From contig WAKU01000101.1 in the NCBI GenBank assembly GCA_015523195.1, positions 1 to 45,410 on the forward strand: a stretch of DNA of 45,410 nucleotides, given 5' to 3'. The translations under genes and the position numbers were made by a program. Of the stretch, positions 26,680 through 36,569 are shown in pieces. Below the pieces are notes generated by a model, which did not search any database, was not told where the DNA came from, and saw nothing but the letters and a program-made list of their open reading frames with translations. This DNA comes from Thermococcus sp. (GTDB taxonomy: Archaea; Methanobacteriota_B; Thermococci; Thermococcales; Thermococcaceae). How positions within the stretch are numbered: position 1 is the first letter of the stretch; the number at the start of each line of letters is the position of its first letter.

Positions 26680-29020
26680 TCACCTTTCTTATCTCCCTCG
26701 CCTTCTTTTCACCGATTCCCCCGACTTCCTTGAGCTCCTCCTCGGTCGCAGTGAAGACCCTCTCAACGTTCCCGAAGTGTCTCAGGAGTCTCTTTGCTAA
26801 GGTCGCCGAAACGTTCGGAAGGCCCTCCACTATGAGCCGCTGCCTCTCGGCTAAGGTCAGGGCCTTCTTCTCGCTCCTGATCCTTACCTCCTTCTTCCTC
26901 TCCTCCTGTTCGCGCTTCGCCATCAGGTAGATGAAGCCGGCCGTCTCCTCTTTCGTGCGCGAGAACAGTATCGGAACGCCCCAGTCCAGCGTCACGGCCG
27001 TTATCGCCCCCCTTATCGCGTTGGGGTGGACGTTCCTTATGCCGTAGAGCTCGCCCTCTATTATTATTACGGGCTTCTCGTAGGCCCTCTTCAAGCGCTC
27101 AACCTGGTCGAAGAGCCTGCCGTCTATGATGGACTGTATAAAGTCGTTGGCGCTCTTCCTCTCTATGCCGACCTCCTCGCTGACGACGTAGTCTGCAACG
27201 TCCAAAGTTCTGACCTCGACTTCCGCCCCGAGCTCCTTAAGGTGCTTCGGGACGCCGCTCCTCAGCTCCCGCGAGTCAACGTAGACAACGATTCCCTTCG
27301 GCTTCCTCACAAAGACCGGCTTTATTGGAAGTTCCTTGGTTTCCTGCGAGGTTTCTCTGACCTCTTCGGCCTTCTCTATCTCTTTGGGCCCTTTTTCCTC
27401 CTCCCGCTTCAACTTTAGAAAGGCATCCAGTGGGGTTATCTTTCCCTTACCCATCTCGACACTCTCCGGGGGTTTTTCCCGTATCTCAGCCTTCTTAACC
27501 CTCGGCTTCGACTTCTCAAGCTCCCGCGCTATTCTCTTTATCGCATCGAACATGCCCCTCTCCTTTCTCTTGGAGCTCCAGTAGTAGGCCTCATCGCGCG
27601 TTCCCCTCGCCATCAGGATGACGACCCTCCCGGGCCTGTGCCTGCCCGTTCTCCCCCTCCGCTGTATGCTCCTTATCGCCGAAGGCACGGGCTCGTAGAA
27701 GACGACCAGATCCACCTCCGGGACGTCCAGTCCTTCCTCCCCGACGCTCGTCGCAACGAGGACGTTGAACTCCGCCCTGGAAAAGCGCTCCAGTATTTCC
27801 TTCTGCTCCCTCTGACTCATACCCCGGTCGTTGGCCCTGCTGGCCTGCCCTATAAAGCGCTCCGCTGAAACCCCCATGGCTTTGAGCTCCTCGACGATCT
27901 TCCTTCCCGTGTCGCGGTAGTTGGTGAAGACGATTATTTTGGAGTCAGGCTTCCTTTCGAGCTGTTTCCCGATGAGCTCCTTCAGCTTCTCCATCTTCGG
28001 GTGGTCTACGCCGCTTTCTCTGGCCTGGACGAGGAGGTAGATCACCTTCCTCATTCTTGGGTCTTCCATCAGCTGCCGGCTGGACTTCGTTCTCCTGTCC
28101 TCGCGGAGCTTCTTGAGGTAGGAGCTCAAAGCCGTCAGCCCTTGGGTTTCGAGGAGCTCAATGGCGTGAAGCAGCTTGACGGCCTTTGCCTGGTGGAGCC
28201 TCAGCCTGCCGAGCTCGTAGTTGCCCTTCGCGACCTCCTGGTTTATCTTGGCCCCCGCCTGAAGGACCTCCCTCTTGGATATGTCGGGGGAGTACGTCGA
28301 GACGAGCTTGAAGTGGGCGAGCGGCTTGAGGCTCTCCTTGAGCATCTCCCTAAGAAGCTTCCTGACCTCCTTGTAGATCTCCGGGAGCTCAACCCGCACC
28401 CACTCAAAGGCTATTCCCTGGACGTAGGGCCTGACGTCCGGTGAGTTCTCCGTTTTGACCTCCACGTGCTCTATCCCGAGGTTCCCTATTACCTCCCTTA
28501 TCCGCTCCTCGTCGCTTCCGGGTGAGGCCGTCAATCCCAAAACGAGCGGGTGCTTTGCAGTCTTGAGGTACTCCCTCGCTATGAATACGTAAGAGTAGCC
28601 CCCGACGGCCCTGTGGGCCTCGTCTATAACGAGGAGAACCACGTCCTCCAGGGAGATTCTCCCTGTCAGAAGGTCGTTCTCAACCGTCTGGGGCGTGGCG
28701 GTGATTACAACGCTCTTCCTCCAGACCTCCGCTCTCTTCTCCGGCGGAAGTTCACCGGTGAGGACGTTTATCTTCTCAGGGGAAAGGGCGAAGAGCCTCC
28801 TGAAGCTCTCCGCGTGCTGGAGCGCTAAGGGCTTTGTGGGGGCGAGCATCAAAACTTTTCCACCGTACTTCGAAAGGCGGTAGTCGGCTATGAGCATCGC
28901 TATCAGGGTCTTTCCTAAACCCGTGGGGAGGACGACGAGGCAGTTCCTCTCCTTGCACTTAGCGTAGATGACCTCCTGGTAGACCCGGGGCTCGATGAGG
29001 TCGCGTCTCAGGTAGCTCAT
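26648..29020 (-). CDS. hef: Hef helicase/XPF-family nuclease
   Basis: 'LVVLPTGLGKTLIAML', 'VIDEAHRAVGGYSYVFIA', nuclease 'GIERKSANDFIQSIIDGRLFDQ', C-terminal HhH. Confidence 0.95.
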   Translation of the reverse strand: MSYLRRDLIEPRVYQEVIYAKCKERNCLVVLPTGLGKTLIAMLIADYRLSKYGGKVLMLAPTKPLALQHAESFRRLFALSPEKINVLTGELPPEKRAEVWRKSVVITATPQTVENDLLTGRISLEDVVLLVIDEAHRAVGGYSYVFIAREYLKTAKHPLVLGLTASPGSDEERIREVIGNLGIEHVEVKTENSPDVRPYVQGIAFEWVRVELPEIYKEVRKLLREMLKESLKPLAHFKLVSTYSPDISKREVLQAGAKINQEVAKGNYELGRLRLHQAKAVKLLHAIELLETQGLTALSSYLKKLREDRRTKSSRQLMEDPRMRKVIYLLVQARESGVDHPKMEKLKELIGKQLERKPDSKIIVFTNYRDTGRKIVEELKAMGVSAERFIGQASRANDRGMSQREQKEILERFSRAEFNVLVATSVGEEGLDVPEVDLVVFYEPVPSAIRSIQRRGRTGRHRPGRVVILMARGTRDEAYYWSSKRKERGMFDAIKRIARELEKSKPRVKKAEIREKPPESVEMGKGKITPLDAFLKLKREEEKGPKEIEKAEEVRETSQETKELPIKPVFVRKPKGIVVYVDSRELRSGVPKHLKELGAEVEVRTLDVADYVVSEEVGIERKSANDFIQSIIDGRLFDQVERLKRAYEKPVIIIEGELYGIRNVHPNAIRGAITAVTLDWGVPILFSRTKEETAGFIYLMAKREQEERKKEVRIRSEKKALTLAERQRLIVEGLPNVSATLAKRLLRHFGNVERVFTATEEELKEVGGIGEKKAREIRKVITAPYVEDEE

Positions 29021-29057
29021 GATATTGGAAACGGGGTTGGGGATAAAAAGTTCCCGG

Positions 29058-29360
29058 TCAGAGCCCGACCAGGAGAAGTGTGTTGCTGAGCACTGGAAGC
29101 GCCTTCAGAACCACCATGAGCCTGCCGAGGTGTCTGAACGGCTTCCCCTTCAGGTTGAAGGAGACCAGTATTAATGAGGCCCCGATTAGAGTATAGGCAG
29201 CGTAGCGGGCGAGGAAGGTGGTGGGATCTGCTAAGCCGGCCCTTAGAACGGGGTTGGCCTCAGAGAAGCCATGCTTAATCCCGAACAGCGTTGTGAAGGC
29301 GTCTATTCCGGACAGGAGCACGAAGGCAAGGGCGTATTTGATCCCCCTGATGTCCAACAC
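29058..29360 (-). CDS. DUF5658-like small membrane protein
   Basis: 'GIDAFTTLFGIKHGFSEANPVL' with 3-4 TM segments. Confidence 0.7.
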   Translation of the reverse strand: MLDIRGIKYALAFVLLSGIDAFTTLFGIKHGFSEANPVLRAGLADPTTFLARYAAYTLIGASLILVSFNLKGKPFRHLGRLMVVLKALPVLSNTLLLVGL

Positions 29361-29489
29361 CCGGTCTGCTATCTGCCCTTTCCGTTAAATACTTTGTGCA
29401 CTCGTCAGAACATGCATAGGCACCTACACGTGCATATACACAAACCCGCAAGGCTTTTAGGGGGAGGGAGTAGTGAAGGTGGTGGTGTC

Positions 29490-31019
29490 ATGAGGGGCAT
29501 CTTAGCTTCACTGCTGATCCTGCTTCTAACTGCCGGTCTTGTCTCGGGGAGCGTGGAGGTAATAGAGGAGAGGGGGCTGAACTCCCTGATGAGCCTGGAT
29601 TCTGAGGCTGGAGTGCTCGTCGCGGGGGGTGTCTCCAACGGGACGGGCCTCGGGGATTTCGACGCCGTCATCATGATGTTCTCAGGGGGGAAGTTGGCGT
29701 GGGCGAGGGCCATAGGAGGCCGGAGCCGGGACCTCGTCTCGGAGGTCAGGCTGATCGGAACTAATGTTGCGGTCTCGGGGTTGAGTGCCTCCACCGGGGG
29801 CGGCTGGATGTTCGAACTCGATGACCGCGGGAGGCTCCTCTGGAGCAGGGGCTACACGGCGGGCATGGTGTACTCCTTCATCCCCTGGAAGGGGGGCTTC
29901 CTCGGCGTGACCACCGTGGGCCAGTACGGGGTCATGATGAGACTGAGCAGCAACGGCAGCGTGGTTGCATCGTACAAACTCTCGAACGACAGCGTCATCC
30001 CCCTCATTATAAGGGCCCTCCCAACGGGGGAGATCTTCGTCGCCGGGATGGCGCAGGGAGCTTCGTCCATAGACTTCTGGCTCGCAAGGGTTCTCGACAA
30101 CGGAACTGTCCTCTGGGAGAGAACCTACGGGGGGAGCGGGAAGGACAGGCTCTACGACATGGAGGTGGACGGTAAGGGGATAACCCTCGTCGGGTACACC
30201 CTCTCGAAATCCCTGGGTGCTTCCGATGCCGATCTCCTCGTGATCAGGACGGACCTGAACGGCAACCCCCAGTGGACGAGGGTCTTGAGGAGCCCCGGCG
30301 ATAACTGGGGCAACTCCGTGTCCGTGCTCCCGGATGGAAGCATCCTTGTGGGCGGGATAGATTACACGAAAAACGAGAGCGGGCAGATGTGGTTCATCCG
30401 GTTCAGCCAGGACGGAAGCGTTGAGGGGTGGATGGCCCTCGGGGGAGGGGGCGTGGACTGGGTGAGGACAGTCACGGCCCTGCCCAACGGAACCGTGCTC
30501 TTTGCAGGGGGCTTCAGCGGCAGGGAAAACGGAATGGGAGGGCTTCGCTCATCCTACGGCCTTTTAGGATCCTTCAGCGGGAACCTCAGAGAACTCGCCA
30601 AGTGCATGAAAGCGGAAAGGCCGGCCCTCCAGGTTCTGAACCCCAAGCTAAGCGTCAGGGCACTGGGCGGGGGCTACTTCGGCAGCGTCCGGGTGGTCTC
30701 AAGGGAGGAGAACGTCTCCGTTAAGGCCATCGCCCCCCACGTACTGGGCCTCTGCGGGGAAAGCGGTTCGAAAACCTCCTCGACCTCAAGCGGCACTTCA
30801 ACCCCTTCGGGCTCCCCGAGCAGTTCTCCTTCAGCCTCTTCCCAGCCGAGCGGCAGTTCGAGCCCTTCGAGCACGCTTTCGAGCAGTTCCCCCACAACTC
30901 CATCAAATACACCGTCAAGCACAGCCGGCAGTGCCAAGAAGAGCCGCTGGCACATCTGCGGACCGGCGGCTGTAATAGGCCTCATGATCGTCCCGGCTGT
31001 ACTTAGGCGCAGGCGGTGA
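29490..31019 (+). CDS. Secreted/surface CGP-CTERM protein, probable beta-propeller
   Basis: Signal peptide; repeated 'V..LPDGSILVGG'/'ALPNGTVLFAGG' blades; Ser/Thr linker; 'WHICGPAAVIGLMIVPAVLRRRR'. Confidence 0.87.
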   Translation: MRGILASLLILLLTAGLVSGSVEVIEERGLNSLMSLDSEAGVLVAGGVSNGTGLGDFDAVIMMFSGGKLAWARAIGGRSRDLVSEVRLIGTNVAVSGLSASTGGGWMFELDDRGRLLWSRGYTAGMVYSFIPWKGGFLGVTTVGQYGVMMRLSSNGSVVASYKLSNDSVIPLIIRALPTGEIFVAGMAQGASSIDFWLARVLDNGTVLWERTYGGSGKDRLYDMEVDGKGITLVGYTLSKSLGASDADLLVIRTDLNGNPQWTRVLRSPGDNWGNSVSVLPDGSILVGGIDYTKNESGQMWFIRFSQDGSVEGWMALGGGGVDWVRTVTALPNGTVLFAGGFSGRENGMGGLRSSYGLLGSFSGNLRELAKCMKAERPALQVLNPKLSVRALGGGYFGSVRVVSREENVSVKAIAPHVLGLCGESGSKTSSTSSGTSTPSGSPSSSPSASSQPSGSSSPSSTLSSSSPTTPSNTPSSTAGSAKKSRWHICGPAAVIGLMIVPAVLRRRR

Positions 31020-31697
31020 TCAGGCCGCCGTTGGGGGCCCGATGGGGACTATGAGGATGTCCCCAAAGGGCTCCTCCTGTACGAGATCCACCTTTCCCAT
31101 GTTTGAGAGGAAGAGGAGGTAGAGGAAAGTCCGGGCCACCACCTTCGGGCTGGGGTCGAAGACGAGGTCCCAGAAGTTTATGGGCTTTCCCGTCTCCCTG
31201 TAAAGTTCCACGACTATGTCGTTGAGCCTGCGGACGTGCTTCTCTATGTCCACCCTGAAGTCGTCGACGACGAAGACCTGCTCCTCTATGTTCTCCCTCC
31301 TTCTCTTGGACGGCCTCCTCTTCTCCGCCTCCTCCAGGGCATCCATGAGGGCCTCCAAGAGGTCATCGAATGTGTAGTAGCGCTCGCTCCTCCGTATGGG
31401 AGGGGCCAGAGGCTCCACCTCAACCCGTACCCTCTCCTCGTTCTCCTCCACTGCCTCCTCTTCGTCCTCCCTCAGGAGGGCCTCGCTCTTCATCCTAACG
31501 AGTATCGAGGCCGCGAGTATGGCCCTCGCGGATATTCTCAGGTCGAGCTCGCGCATCTCCCTGAGCATCCTGACGTACTTCTCCGTGAGGTCAACTATGT
31601 CGATGTTCCACGGGTCAACCTTTCCCATCTTCACGAGCTGGAGCAGGATGTCCACGGGGGTGACCTCGCTCTCAAAGCGCGATTCCATCTCCACCAC
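31020..31697 (-). CDS. scpA: Segregation and condensation protein A
   Basis: 'VDILLQLVKMGKVDPWNIDIVDLTEKYVRMLREMRELDLRISARAILAASILVRMKSEALL'. Confidence 0.92.
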   Translation of the reverse strand: MVEMESRFESEVTPVDILLQLVKMGKVDPWNIDIVDLTEKYVRMLREMRELDLRISARAILAASILVRMKSEALLREDEEEAVEENEERVRVEVEPLAPPIRRSERYYTFDDLLEALMDALEEAEKRRPSKRRRENIEEQVFVVDDFRVDIEKHVRRLNDIVVELYRETGKPINFWDLVFDPSPKVVARTFLYLLFLSNMGKVDLVQEEPFGDILIVPIGPPTAA

Positions 31698-31698
31698 C

Positions 31699-34600
31699 TC
31701 ACTCCCTTAGGTGCCCGAACATCTCCTCGTGCTCGGCCTCGCTCTTTTTCCTGGCCTCCTCTATGATCTTCATTGCCTTCTCCAAGCTCAGCGCAACAAC
31801 CTTAGAGACGCCGTCCCTCATGCTGACGCCGATTATCTTGTCGGCGTTGGCCATCATAACGTCCCTGAGGGTCATGACTATGAACTGGCTGTCCCTTGAG
31901 GACTCCTTGATGAGGTCGGCCACGCGCTTCACGTTGGCGTCGTCGAGGTGGGCGTCGATCTCGTCGAAGAGGTAGAAGGGAGCGGGTTTGTAGCGCTGTA
32001 TTGCGAAGACGAACGCTAAAGCCGTTAGGGCCTTCTCACCCCCGCTCATGGCCTCGATCCTCTTGACGTCCTTTCCAGCTGGCTTGGCCTCTATCTGCAG
32101 CCCGCCCGAGAAGGGATTCTCCTGGTTTTCGAGGATGAGCCTCGCACTTCCCCCCGGAGAGAGTTTTGAAAACAGCTCGGAGAAGTTCTTGGCTATCTCG
32201 TTGAGCGTCTTCATGAAAACCTGCCTCTTCTGGCCTTCAATCTCGTTTATGAAGTCCTCTATGCTCTCCTTTTCGGCTAAAACCTGCTCGCGCCTGCTGG
32301 TCAGCTCAAGGTACCTGCGCTCGACGACCTCGAAGTCCTCGATGGCCTTCATGTTAACGGGTTCAAGGGAGCGTATCTCGGCCTCCATCCGTTCTATCTC
32401 ATCTCTCAGGGCGGAGAGCTCTTCCTCGGTTGGAGCCTCGCTGACCTTTACGGATTTAATGAGCTTCCCGTCGTAGTGCTTGAGCTCCGCCTTCCTCTGG
32501 GCCAGCTCGCTCTCGTACTGGGCGAGGCGTATCTTGAGGGTGTTCGCCTCTATCCTGAGCTCCTGGAGCCTTGAGTTCATCTCGTCTTTCTTGGCCCTCA
32601 GCTCTTCTATCTCCTTCTTCAGTCTCTCCTTCCTCTCACGGAGCTCTTTGAGCTCACCCTTGACCTTCTCCTCGGCTTTCCTGAGCTCCTCAAGCTCGGC
32701 CTCGAAGCCGCTTATAGCCTTCTCGTTCTCGGCTATGTTCGACCTTAGGGCGTTTATCCTGTTGACGAGCCCCTCTATCTCCTCCTCAAGGTCGGCCTTC
32801 CTCGGGAGGAGCTCTTCCGTGATCTTGGCCTCAAGGGATTCGAGCTTGCTCTCCACCTTACCGAGCTCCTCCCTCAGTTTGCTTATCTCAACCTCGACCT
32901 CCCTGATGCGCTGGTTGAGCTCCCTCGCCTCAGGGTTCTCAAGGGCCTTCCTGAGCTTCTCCCTCTTCCGCTCAAGCCTCTCTATTCTGCCCCGGAGCTT
33001 TGCTATCTCCCCGGTCTCCTCTTTTATCTTCTCTTCAAGGGCGGAAATGCGCTTTTTGCTCTCCTCGATCTCGGCTGCGATGGCCTCTTCCTCCCGCAGG
33101 AGGCGGTCGAGGTCAGTCTGGAGAACCTGGACGTCCTTGGAGAGGCCGCTCCTCCTCATTCTGAGCTCGAATATCTCGTTCCTGAGGCCGTTAACCTCTA
33201 TCTTGAGGGCGTTGACGGCCGATTCAAGGGCCTCCTTCTCGCCTTCAAGCCGCTGCACGCGCCTCCTTATTCCCTCAACGTCGTCTCCGAACTTGCCCCT
33301 GGGTCTGTAGTGGCCTCCAGTTATGGCCCCGCTCCTCTCAAGGAGCTCCCCCCCGATGGTAACCATCCTGACCTTCCCGATGCCTACGGTTCTCGCCTCG
33401 TCCATGTCCTCAACTATCAGGGTATCCCCGAGGGCGTAGGCTACGGCGTTGCCGAACTTCGGGTCGTACCTGACAACGTCCATCGCCGGCACGCCGCGGG
33501 CCGGGTCAACCTTCATGGAGCGCGGTTTTATTCTGTTCAGGGGCAGGAACGTCAGCCTGCCGAGCTTCCTCTCCTTCAGGAGCTTTATGGCCCTCTCGGC
33601 AACCCGGTCGTCCTCGACTACCACGCTGTCGTAGTTTCTCCCGAGGGCCACCTCAACGGCCGTCGCGTACCTTCCGTCCGGGACGCTTATGAGCTCCCCA
33701 AGGGTGCCGTGCAGCCCCGGTATTGCCTGGGCCTTCAGGAACTCAACGGCCCTGTTGCCGCGGGCCTCCCTCTGGGCCTCCGCCTTTATCAGCTCCTCCT
33801 TTGCCTTGGACAGCTCCTTTTCCACGGATTTCAGCTTTCTGCTCTTCTCTTCGAGTTCCCCCTCGGCCTTTCTCAGCTTGGCTTCGGCCTTCGATATTGC
33901 AGCGTCCACCTCGGCCAGCTCGGCTTTCTTCTCCTCAAGGGACGCCCTTAGGCTCTCCATACTGCTCTTCAGCCCCTTTCTCTTCACCTCGGAGGATGCT
34001 ATCTTCGATTTCAGCCTCTCCACTTCCTCCTTGAGCTTCTCGACCTCCGCTTCTTTCGTGTAGAGGTCCTTCTTTGAGTCCTCGAGCTCGCCGACGACCC
34101 GGTCGAAGTTCTCCCTCGCGACCGCGTAGCTCCTGTCTATCTCGCCCAGCTTCACGACGAGCTCGTTCTTTGCCACCTCCCGTTCCTTGATCTCGGCCAC
34201 CAGTTTCTCGCGGCGCTTTTTCCACCGGGTTATAGCGCTCTTGCTCCTCTCTATCTCCCCCGAGACCTTCTTGAGCTCTTCCTTGGCCTTTGCCAGCCGT
34301 CTCTGGCTCTCCTCGATTTCCCTCTCGGCCGCCTTTATGTTCCCCTTGGCCAGCTCGATCTTCGACTTAACCTCGCTCACCCTTCTCGTGACCTCTAAAA
34401 TGCCATCCTCGCTCTTCTCATCGAGCTCCCTCTCGACCTCGCTCACTTCCCTCTCCTTGGCAACGAGATCCTTCACCAGGGACTTGAGGGACTCCCCTAT
34501 CTCCTCCATCTCACCCTCTATGTTAGTGTCCCTCTCCCTGCTCTCCGCGATGAGGTTTTCTATGCGCTTTATCTCACCGAGGAGGAGCGATACCCTCGCC

Positions 34601-35277
34601 CTCTCGACCTTTCCCTTTAGATCGAGGTAGCGGAGGGCGTCGTTCCTCTCCTTCTCAAGTTTGTCGAGCTGCCCCTTGACCTCCCTTATAAGGAGGTCGA
34701 CCCTCGCAAGGTTCTCCTCGGTCTGTTTGAGCTCCTCCAGGGCCCTCTCCTTCTTGGCATCGTACTCGGCTATGCCAGAGATCTCGTCTATGATGAGCCT
34801 CCTCTCCGTTGGAGACATCTTGATGAACTTGGTTATGTCCCCCTGAAGGACGAGGTTGTAGCCCTCCGGGGATATCATGGCTGCGCTCAGCATGTCGAGT
34901 ATCTCGCTCCTCGTTGCCCTCCGGCCGTTCAGCCAGTATGAACTCCTTCCGTCCGGATAAACACGCCTCTTTATCACGACCTCGTCTTCATCAACCGGGA
35001 AGCCCCTGTCCTCGTTGTTGAAGTATATCGCAACCTCGGCGTATTTGGCGGGGGATTCCCTCTTGCTTCCGGCGAAGATCAGGTCGCTTATCCTGCTCGC
35101 CCTCATGGCCTTTGCGGAGAGGCCGCCGAGAACGAAGAGGACGGCGTCGCCTATGTTGCTCTTCCCGGAACCGTTGGCCCCCACGACCGCGGTGAAGTTC
35201 TTTGAGAATGGTATCACGACCTTCCTGTTACCGTAAGATTTGAAGCCCTTCATTTCAAGCTTTTCTATATAGGGCAT
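31699..35277 (-). CDS. smc: Chromosome segregation protein SMC
   Basis: Walker A 'GANGSGKSNIGDA', long coiled coils, hinge, 'MSGGEKALTALAFVFAIQ…PFYLFDEIDAHLDD'. Confidence 0.97.
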   Translation of the reverse strand: MPYIEKLEMKGFKSYGNRKVVIPFSKNFTAVVGANGSGKSNIGDAVLFVLGGLSAKAMRASRISDLIFAGSKRESPAKYAEVAIYFNNEDRGFPVDEDEVVIKRRVYPDGRSSYWLNGRRATRSEILDMLSAAMISPEGYNLVLQGDITKFIKMSPTERRLIIDEISGIAEYDAKKERALEELKQTEENLARVDLLIREVKGQLDKLEKERNDALRYLDLKGKVERARVSLLLGEIKRIENLIAESRERDTNIEGEMEEIGESLKSLVKDLVAKEREVSEVERELDEKSEDGILEVTRRVSEVKSKIELAKGNIKAAEREIEESQRRLAKAKEELKKVSGEIERSKSAITRWKKRREKLVAEIKEREVAKNELVVKLGEIDRSYAVARENFDRVVGELEDSKKDLYTKEAEVEKLKEEVERLKSKIASSEVKRKGLKSSMESLRASLEEKKAELAEVDAAISKAEAKLRKAEGELEEKSRKLKSVEKELSKAKEELIKAEAQREARGNRAVEFLKAQAIPGLHGTLGELISVPDGRYATAVEVALGRNYDSVVVEDDRVAERAIKLLKERKLGRLTFLPLNRIKPRSMKVDPARGVPAMDVVRYDPKFGNAVAYALGDTLIVEDMDEARTVGIGKVRMVTIGGELLERSGAITGGHYRPRGKFGDDVEGIRRRVQRLEGEKEALESAVNALKIEVNGLRNEIFELRMRRSGLSKDVQVLQTDLDRLLREEEAIAAEIEESKKRISALEEKIKEETGEIAKLRGRIERLERKREKLRKALENPEARELNQRIREVEVEISKLREELGKVESKLESLEAKITEELLPRKADLEEEIEGLVNRINALRSNIAENEKAISGFEAELEELRKAEEKVKGELKELRERKERLKKEIEELRAKKDEMNSRLQELRIEANTLKIRLAQYESELAQRKAELKHYDGKLIKSVKVSEAPTEEELSALRDEIERMEAEIRSLEPVNMKAIEDFEVVERRYLELTSRREQVLAEKESIEDFINEIEGQKRQVFMKTLNEIAKNFSELFSKLSPGGSARLILENQENPFSGGLQIEAKPAGKDVKRIEAMSGGEKALTALAFVFAIQRYKPAPFYLFDEIDAHLDDANVKRVADLIKESSRDSQFIVMTLRDVMMANADKIIGVSMRDGVSKVVALSLEKAMKIIEEARKKSEAEHEEMFGHLRE

Positions 35278-35430
35278 GACGCACACCTAAGGGAGAACAA
35301 CGTCCCTGCTTATATAACTTTAGCCACGCCCCTTTTATAACCACGGGTAATAAAGGTGCGGGTCTTCGATTACTACGAAACATGAAAAGGGTTAAATACC
35401 CTCTGTTCCAAGAATAGAGTGGTGATGGTC

Positions 35431-35664
35431 ATGGAGATAATCGAACTGGACGTTACCCTCCCTTATGAGGGCAGGGGCCCCCTGCTGAGGGAGATCATGA
35501 AGAGACTCCAGGGCAGGATAAGGGACATCCATTTCTTCCCCCCAAACAGCATGGGGCTGAGCAGGATTAGGATGGAAGTACTCGCCGATAGGGTTCCGAA
35601 GGGCATAGAGCGCCTGAAGGGGGTAAAGGTAAGGCTCCGGGTCATGGAGCCCAAAACGGTTTGA
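35431..35664 (+). CDS. Hypothetical small protein
   Basis: Intact ORF with TATA-like 'GTTAAATACC' upstream. Confidence 0.65.
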   Translation: MEIIELDVTLPYEGRGPLLREIMKRLQGRIRDIHFFPPNSMGLSRIRMEVLADRVPKGIERLKGVKVRLRVMEPKTV

Positions 35665-35666
35665 GC

Positions 35667-36476
35667 TCACCCCTTCGCCCGAGGTGGTCTTTCCAAGTTT
35701 TCGAAGTTCTGGAGTATGGCCACCGCCCTTTCAACGTCCTCCGGGGACCCATTGAGGACTATGAGGGCGTGGTACCTGAGGCCGTAGCTCCTCAGGATCC
35801 TCAGGCTGTGGTCGGCCTTTCTCAGCTCGTACGCGGCGTATTCTGCCTGGTCCTCCTTCGTGTACACGAGTATGAGGACGTCAACCCCTTCTCCGACTTC
35901 GACCCTGAAGGAGAACTTGCCGAGGTACCAGTCCGGTAGGGGGCCCTTCCATTCGGCGTTTTCTACGGCGATCCCCCTGTTGGAGAATAGGGCCCCGAGC
36001 TTCAGGCTCAAAGCCACCGCCTCCCTCTGGGGCGAGGGCGTGAGGAGGGTGCTGGCGTTGGAGGGGTTCTGGCAGAGCCACCTGCTGCCCGCTGCCCGTA
36101 GGACTTCCTCTTCCCTTCCCCTGATGCCGAGGAACCTCTTCCCCGAGTAGGCTATGTAGTAGGTTCTGTTGAAGACGGGGTTATCCCAGACGCTCCACTG
36201 GCAGGACACGCTGCTCCAGTTGCCCATGAGCATTGAGTAGCCGAGGTCAAGGAGCTCTCTCTCGAACTCACCGTAAAAGCGGGCCGCGTTGCCGATGCTC
36301 TCCTCCGCGACCTGAACCCCCGTTCCGCTCCAGGTGAGGTTGTCCGCCGCTGGTGGATCGGTGAGACCCCACAGGGCGGGTCTCTGGGGCTTTTCCCCTC
36401 GGTTACTGTACTCCCACACGACCGCTCCGGATGCCACCACAACTGCAACCACGATAAGCGCGAGCAGCTTCCTCAT
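35667..36476 (-). CDS. Hypothetical secreted or membrane-anchored protein
   Basis: N-terminal signal/TM 'MRKLLALIVVAVVVASGAVVW'. Confidence 0.7.
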   Translation of the reverse strand: MRKLLALIVVAVVVASGAVVWEYSNRGEKPQRPALWGLTDPPAADNLTWSGTGVQVAEESIGNAARFYGEFERELLDLGYSMLMGNWSSVSCQWSVWDNPVFNRTYYIAYSGKRFLGIRGREEEVLRAAGSRWLCQNPSNASTLLTPSPQREAVALSLKLGALFSNRGIAVENAEWKGPLPDWYLGKFSFRVEVGEGVDVLILVYTKEDQAEYAAYELRKADHSLRILRSYGLRYHALIVLNGSPEDVERAVAILQNFENLERPPRAKG

Positions 36477-36569
36477 ACCACCACCATGGGGGCCATGGAA
36501 GGAGGGGTTTATATGCTTCACTAAATGAGGTGCCCTTAAATGAGGCTTTCGAAAGAAAAAGAGGGGAAG

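Noticed and set aside
32480-33310. 276-aa ORF on the + strand antisense to smc
   Set aside because: Ser/Leu-rich shadow of the Glu/Lys/Arg-rich coiled coil in frame on the opposite strand; no protein-like features.
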